64,000 nt of DNA from the NCBI GenBank assembly GCA_000708835.1, contig DF237180.1, forward strand, positions 62,001 through 126,000, read 5' to 3'. The notes below the pieces were generated by a model, which searched no databases, was not told where the DNA came from, and was given only the letters and a program-made list of their open reading frames with translations. The number at the start of each line of letters is the position of its first letter. Within the stretch, counting starts at the first letter, position 1. This document shows, piece after piece, positions 60,299 through 64,000 of the stretch. This stretch comes from Klebsormidium nitens. Its lineage: Eukaryota; Streptophyta; Klebsormidiophyceae; Klebsormidiales; Klebsormidiaceae. The position numbers and the translations under genes were made by a program.

Positions 60299-62745
60299 TC
60301 GGTCCAGCTGTCCCCGTTCGAGCAGCAGCTGGTGCAGAAGACGTGGAAGCTTCTGCAACCCCGGTTAGCGGATCTGGGGCAAGCCGTCTTCACACAGTAA
60401 GGCCACCGGCATGTGTTCCAAACGGGGTTAAGGAGAACCCGTCAGAGGTCAATCCTGGCAGATTAGCTTGCGGAGGTCAGACGTACCAAGGTTTGAGCAA
60501 GAGAAGATGGCAAAGCCAGTGTGCTCCAAGCAGTCAATAAATTGTGGTTTTTATTTCGTCGATCCTACGCGCTTTATCTGCTCGCCGCTTTTCCTTTGTG
60601 GCTTTGCTTCCTAGGCCTGATAAGCTGCAATTCACCAATTGCAAGCACTGGTAAAATCCAGGCGCCCGTTCTGGTGCTTCTCCACTTCGAAAGGGCCAAC
60701 CTTCAACCTCGTCCGGTTTGGCAGTATTGTGCCTGTCTGCATTTCCTGAAGACAATTTGTCGGCCTTCGCCTCGCAGTCTGTTCCAGAAGGCGCCCAAAA
60801 CCCGCCCGCTGTACACGTGTCCGCTCCGGCTGGCGGACGGCGACCGCCGGACGCCGGACGGGCACGCCATCCCGACGCACGCGGTCGAGATCGTGTCCAC
60901 CGTTAGTTGCTAGACCCTGTTGCTTCATTTTCCAGAACAAATGAGTGTTTGCGGAGGAACATGTTGCGAACATGGGCGCGGCTGTTTGAATGCATGCGGT
61001 CAAGACTGTTGCCACCGCGAGTTACTGAACACCTAGACCGAAAGGGTTCAGTGAGATGTGGGCTTCCAACACGGGCTGGCCGCTGGTAACGTTAACCGTG
61101 TCCACGCTGAGTCTCTGGACATCAGGTATGGCCTTTTTAGAATAGTATGGAGTCCTTCGCGAAGAAAAGGAGAGTGGGTCCCCGCTCACGGCTTCAACCG
61201 TGATCGGTACTGCCTTCCATCGAAGACCATTGCTTTTGCATCTGCGGTGTCCAAAGTTTGCAAAGAAGAAAGAACGTTTGAAGGAAGGGGCACCTCATTG
61301 TGACGCACGCGGATGCGATTCTGTCACCACCGTGGGCCGTTGCTTCGCTCGTTGAGTTCAGGAGTACGTTAGCGCCCGCTGTGCTGCTCCTTCTCATTCC
61401 AGTGAAAGCGCGACATCAGGCTTCGTTCCTTTTTCTCAAATTGGTATTACTTGGCGCCTTAGTAACGTCGAACGAGCAGGTTCTGATGTTCTTTCCGTCA
61501 ACACGGTCGGAGTCTCTTGACGAGAATCCGAGTCCTTCTTTGTGGCTAGAAAACACCAAGATCGACAACAGCCAATCCCCTTGTTATGCGGGGAGACCGA
61601 ACAGTAGCTCCTCAGGGTACTCAAACAGCTAGCTAGCAAGTGTCAGGTCAAACACCTGAGACCATACAAGCAAACCGGAGCAGCAATGCCTACAGACGCC
61701 CCGACCAGCTTCCACAACCGGGTGCGAACCAGCTTCTTAACCCGTTGCAAACCCCTTTCCCGCCGCAGATCGGCCTGGCGGCGTGCCGCATCGGCAGCTC
61801 CTCTCGGATCCTGGCCGTCCTCGAGAGGCTGGGCCAGCGCCACGTGGCGTACGGAGCTGCTCCGGACATGTTCAGCGTCTTCAAGGAGGCGTTCCTCGTC
61901 GCCTTGAAGAAAACTCTAGGTGAAGCGGCGAAACTTGCTGACGTGGCGGCGGCGCCATCTCGAGTGCACAAATGCGCAGTTTCTGCCGCTTCTGTTATTT
62001 TGTGGGCGCCACAGGTGTAGGCCGAATGTAGAAGCGGTTGATCCGCATAGACTAAAGGACGGAGAAGAATCTGCGCGTGATTCACGTGACCTCCAGACAG
62101 ATTGTGGAAAAATTCTCCGAGAGGCCGCCGGCGAACCGGCCCCGTGGGCGGCCAAATCGCGGAGGCTCCCCTCTGATGGTCGCTCAGAAAGGGCACAAGC
62201 GGTTGAGGTCGCAGCGACACTCATTCGCCAGTCAAGTTGTCTATGACGCCTGCGTTTCACCGCGGGCAACCGTGGGCAGTGATCTCTTCTAAGGAACGAG
62301 TTTCAGAAGTAGGGTCACCAAATAGCGGACACGCGATCCGCTTCTCAAGCCCGAGTACCTACCTCGAAAGAGCACGCGAAAACCAGCAGTTTCACTCGGG
62401 TCGTCTTTCTGCGGTCGAGCAGCCGGCCGTTCTATCTTGATTTTGCCGCTCTACTTTTTCTTTCTAGACCTGTCGCAATCTGGAGGCAGTGTTCAGCTGC
62501 ATCTTGCCACTGTCAGCATCACGGCAGAAAGCTCGAGAACCCTCTCATCCTTCATGAGACTGCGACATACAAGAGACTTGAACCGACGCTGTGGTCTGAA
62601 GCACTTGCACCCGATCTGTTCTGCAGGGGGAGAGCACTTCACGGCGCAAGTCCACAAGGCTTGGTCCAAAGCCCTAGACTCCGTTGTTGCCCACTTGAAG
62701 AAGGGCCTTAAAAGGGGCATCGCCAGCACGAGGGCTAGTTCTTGA
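60299..62745 (+). CDS. 3/3-fold globin domain (own gene or C-terminal half of a RhoGAP fusion)
   Basis: Four exons: 60299-60396, 60778-60901, 61769-61919 and 62627-62745, giving 163 residues, a full globin length. Helix A/B: LSPFEQQLVQKTWKLLQPRL. Helix E carries a candidate distal His at 67 (IPTHAVEIVST). Helix F carries the proximal His at 99 (LERLGQRHVAYG), followed by PDMFSVFKEAFLVALKKTLG. Helix H has AQVHKAWSKALDSVVAHL. All introns are in phase and split the fold where globin genes often do. The residue expected at CD1, nearly always Phe, falls in PLYTCP and is probably not Phe, which would affect haem contact. No ATG precedes the first exon in frame before an upstream TGA. The start is therefore in an unseen exon, either a tiny one (ATG ACA before a GT at about 60204) or the RhoGAP gene itself. 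Confidence 0.83.
60991..61345 (+). repeat. Serial copies of globin exon 2 end
   Basis: The real exon end (60873-60912, CGACGCACGCGGTCGAGATC then GTGTCCACCGTTAGTTGCT) recurs in the next intron. A copy at 60991-61027 keeps GCATGCGGTCAAGA, GCCACCG and AGTTACTG. A copy at 61301-61345 keeps GACGCACGCGG, CACCACCGTGGGC and GTTGCTTC. A weaker trace (CCGTGTCCACGC) is at about 61098. Donor signals differ between copies. Confidence 0.85.
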
Positions 62746-64000
62746 CCACATACCGGTTTGCGTCAAACCTGAAAGCGGCGACTTTGCGCCCTGGTCCGAC
62801 TAACACTACATTAATCACCTATCAATCTCCAAGTAACCCGTCGATTCAAGTGTGAAACGGTTATAAGCACCGGTACCAGGTTAAACGCAAACCTGAGTAC
62901 TTTTACCCGCACTAACCGAAACCCTTGCTTGGAGGACCTTTGACCATTATTCGACTATTCGGAACGAGTGGTGATGGAGACCACATTTGAGAATGATCGG
63001 TGCTTCGTAATTGTCTTGAGGCCAGGAAGGGGGGGGGGGGATATTAAGTATCAGGTTGGAACATTTCCAAAGCATAGGAGTCAGCTGTTATAAGGTAACG
63101 CTTTGCTTCCTATTATGAGCGCTAGCTAGCGACTGCAGGAAGTATACGTTGACGATAATCAGATTACCCGTTCGCAAAAGTGTTAGACTACCCTTGTGAT
63201 GAGGATTGATAAATTGCTAACGACCTTTTTAAATTCAAACGTTGGGTCAAACATTAACCAATTGGACAGGCGTGACGGTCAAGTATATGGCCGTTCGCAT
63301 AGGTAGCAAGTAATGTCGCAAGAGGCACAGCAAGGTCGGTGGTGTTGTCAAATAAGGCCTTCAAACATTCATATAGGATCTGACACGAACAAATCCATCG
63401 ACATTACGATGGGCGGCCGATCGACTTCCTCTAGGTAACTTAAAGCTAGGTGGCACCTGTGTCCTAATTCTTGAACCCTTGCAGATCAGCACTGAGCATT
63501 TAATTTACAGCTAGCTAATCATGCGCTGAGATAGATCAGGGTCCAAGTGAATCATGGAGGCTTCAAGTGTGTCGGTGACCTTCGATATCGAGTATGGCGT
63601 GTCGACCAGATCCGACACAAGCTGCCATAAGTCGAGGCCGGACTGTATCGCGGGATCTTTGGAGCATTCAGCAAATTTACATGACCAAAGCGGGATCGAA
63701 AAAAGGATGATGCATATGTCATGCATGGTCTTGTCTAAGTACGACATGACACTTAGTAGCCAGATGGCAAGCTCGGGGCTAAACCGTGGCGGCAACGCCG
63801 GCTATCATTGCTTCAACGGGGGATCACGTTCCATGATAGCTATATCGTTGTGAACATCTACTGCTGCCTCCTGCTGCCTTTATAAAAGCCTAATTGCTTT
63901 CGAGGATGCACAGGATGAGTCGAGGCATTCCTCATGCAGCTTGGATCCACTCGACGCCTATCCTAACTTCTACTCTATTTTTTGCAACATTCATGATGTA
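62746..64000. other. Intergenic region after the globin exons
   Basis: It holds the globin 3' UTR and further non-coding DNA, including a G run of about ten at 63030-63040. A 94-codon minus frame (63511-63795) and a 99-codon plus frame (63554-63853) overlap each other. Neither shows a recognisable domain, so neither is called. Confidence 0.45.

Noticed and set aside
63511-63853. Overlapping 94- and 99-codon open frames near the window end
   Set aside because: They lie on opposite strands over the same bases with no recognisable motif or splice context.

Overview
The window is nuclear DNA of an intron-rich eukaryote. Almost every gene is split into short exons with GT-AG borders, and introns run from about 250 bp to 1.1 kb. 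The gene set points to the green plant lineage: a plant-type EAF1 scaffold of the NuA4 acetyltransferase, a RhoGAP of the plant REN1 type, a steroleosin-like dehydrogenase and a SUMO E2. A streptophyte alga such as Klebsormidium would fit the gene density and base composition. That is inference; nothing in the window names the species. I found no rRNA, tRNA, CRISPR or prokaryotic-style operon.

Layout. 1-3.5 kb (+): 3' part of an unrecognised coiled-coil, Gly/His/Pro-rich protein, preceded by an array of degraded copies of one exon start. 6.5-17.9 kb (+): EAF1 in 13 exons, with HSA and SANT/Myb domains and a Gln-rich tail that contains a 20-N gap. 19.0-20.9 kb (-): UBC9/SCE1. 21.6-26.1 kb (+): ankyrin-BTB protein. 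26.9-29.9 kb (-): homologue of a bacterial family often labelled CbiG-like. 31.0-36.5 kb (-): 11-beta-HSD-like SDR. 37.9-43.3 kb (-): FAD monooxygenase of kynurenine 3-monooxygenase type. 43.55-44.16 kb: element with 47-48 bp terminal inverted repeats. 45.0-48.1 kb (-): DUF2306-like membrane protein. 48.8-54.1 kb (+): retinol-dehydrogenase-like SDR. 56.5-59.4 kb (+): RhoGAP domain. 60.3-62.7 kb (+): a 3/3 globin domain with no obvious start codon, which may be fused to the RhoGAP.

The genes do not form one pathway. UBC9 and the ankyrin-BTB gene share a 680-bp divergent promoter region, and DUF2306 and the second SDR share one of 765 bp. Four redox or membrane genes are contiguous from 31 to 54 kb, which may be chance.

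The most unusual signal is structural. At least eight introns hold one to four decayed copies of the exon edge next to them, splice site included. They may record how introns in this genome grow or arise. Exon borders were read by eye from splice consensus, reading phase and family resemblance. Phases add up to an open frame in every multi-exon model given. In EAF1 this assumes that the 20 Ns reflect the true gap length.
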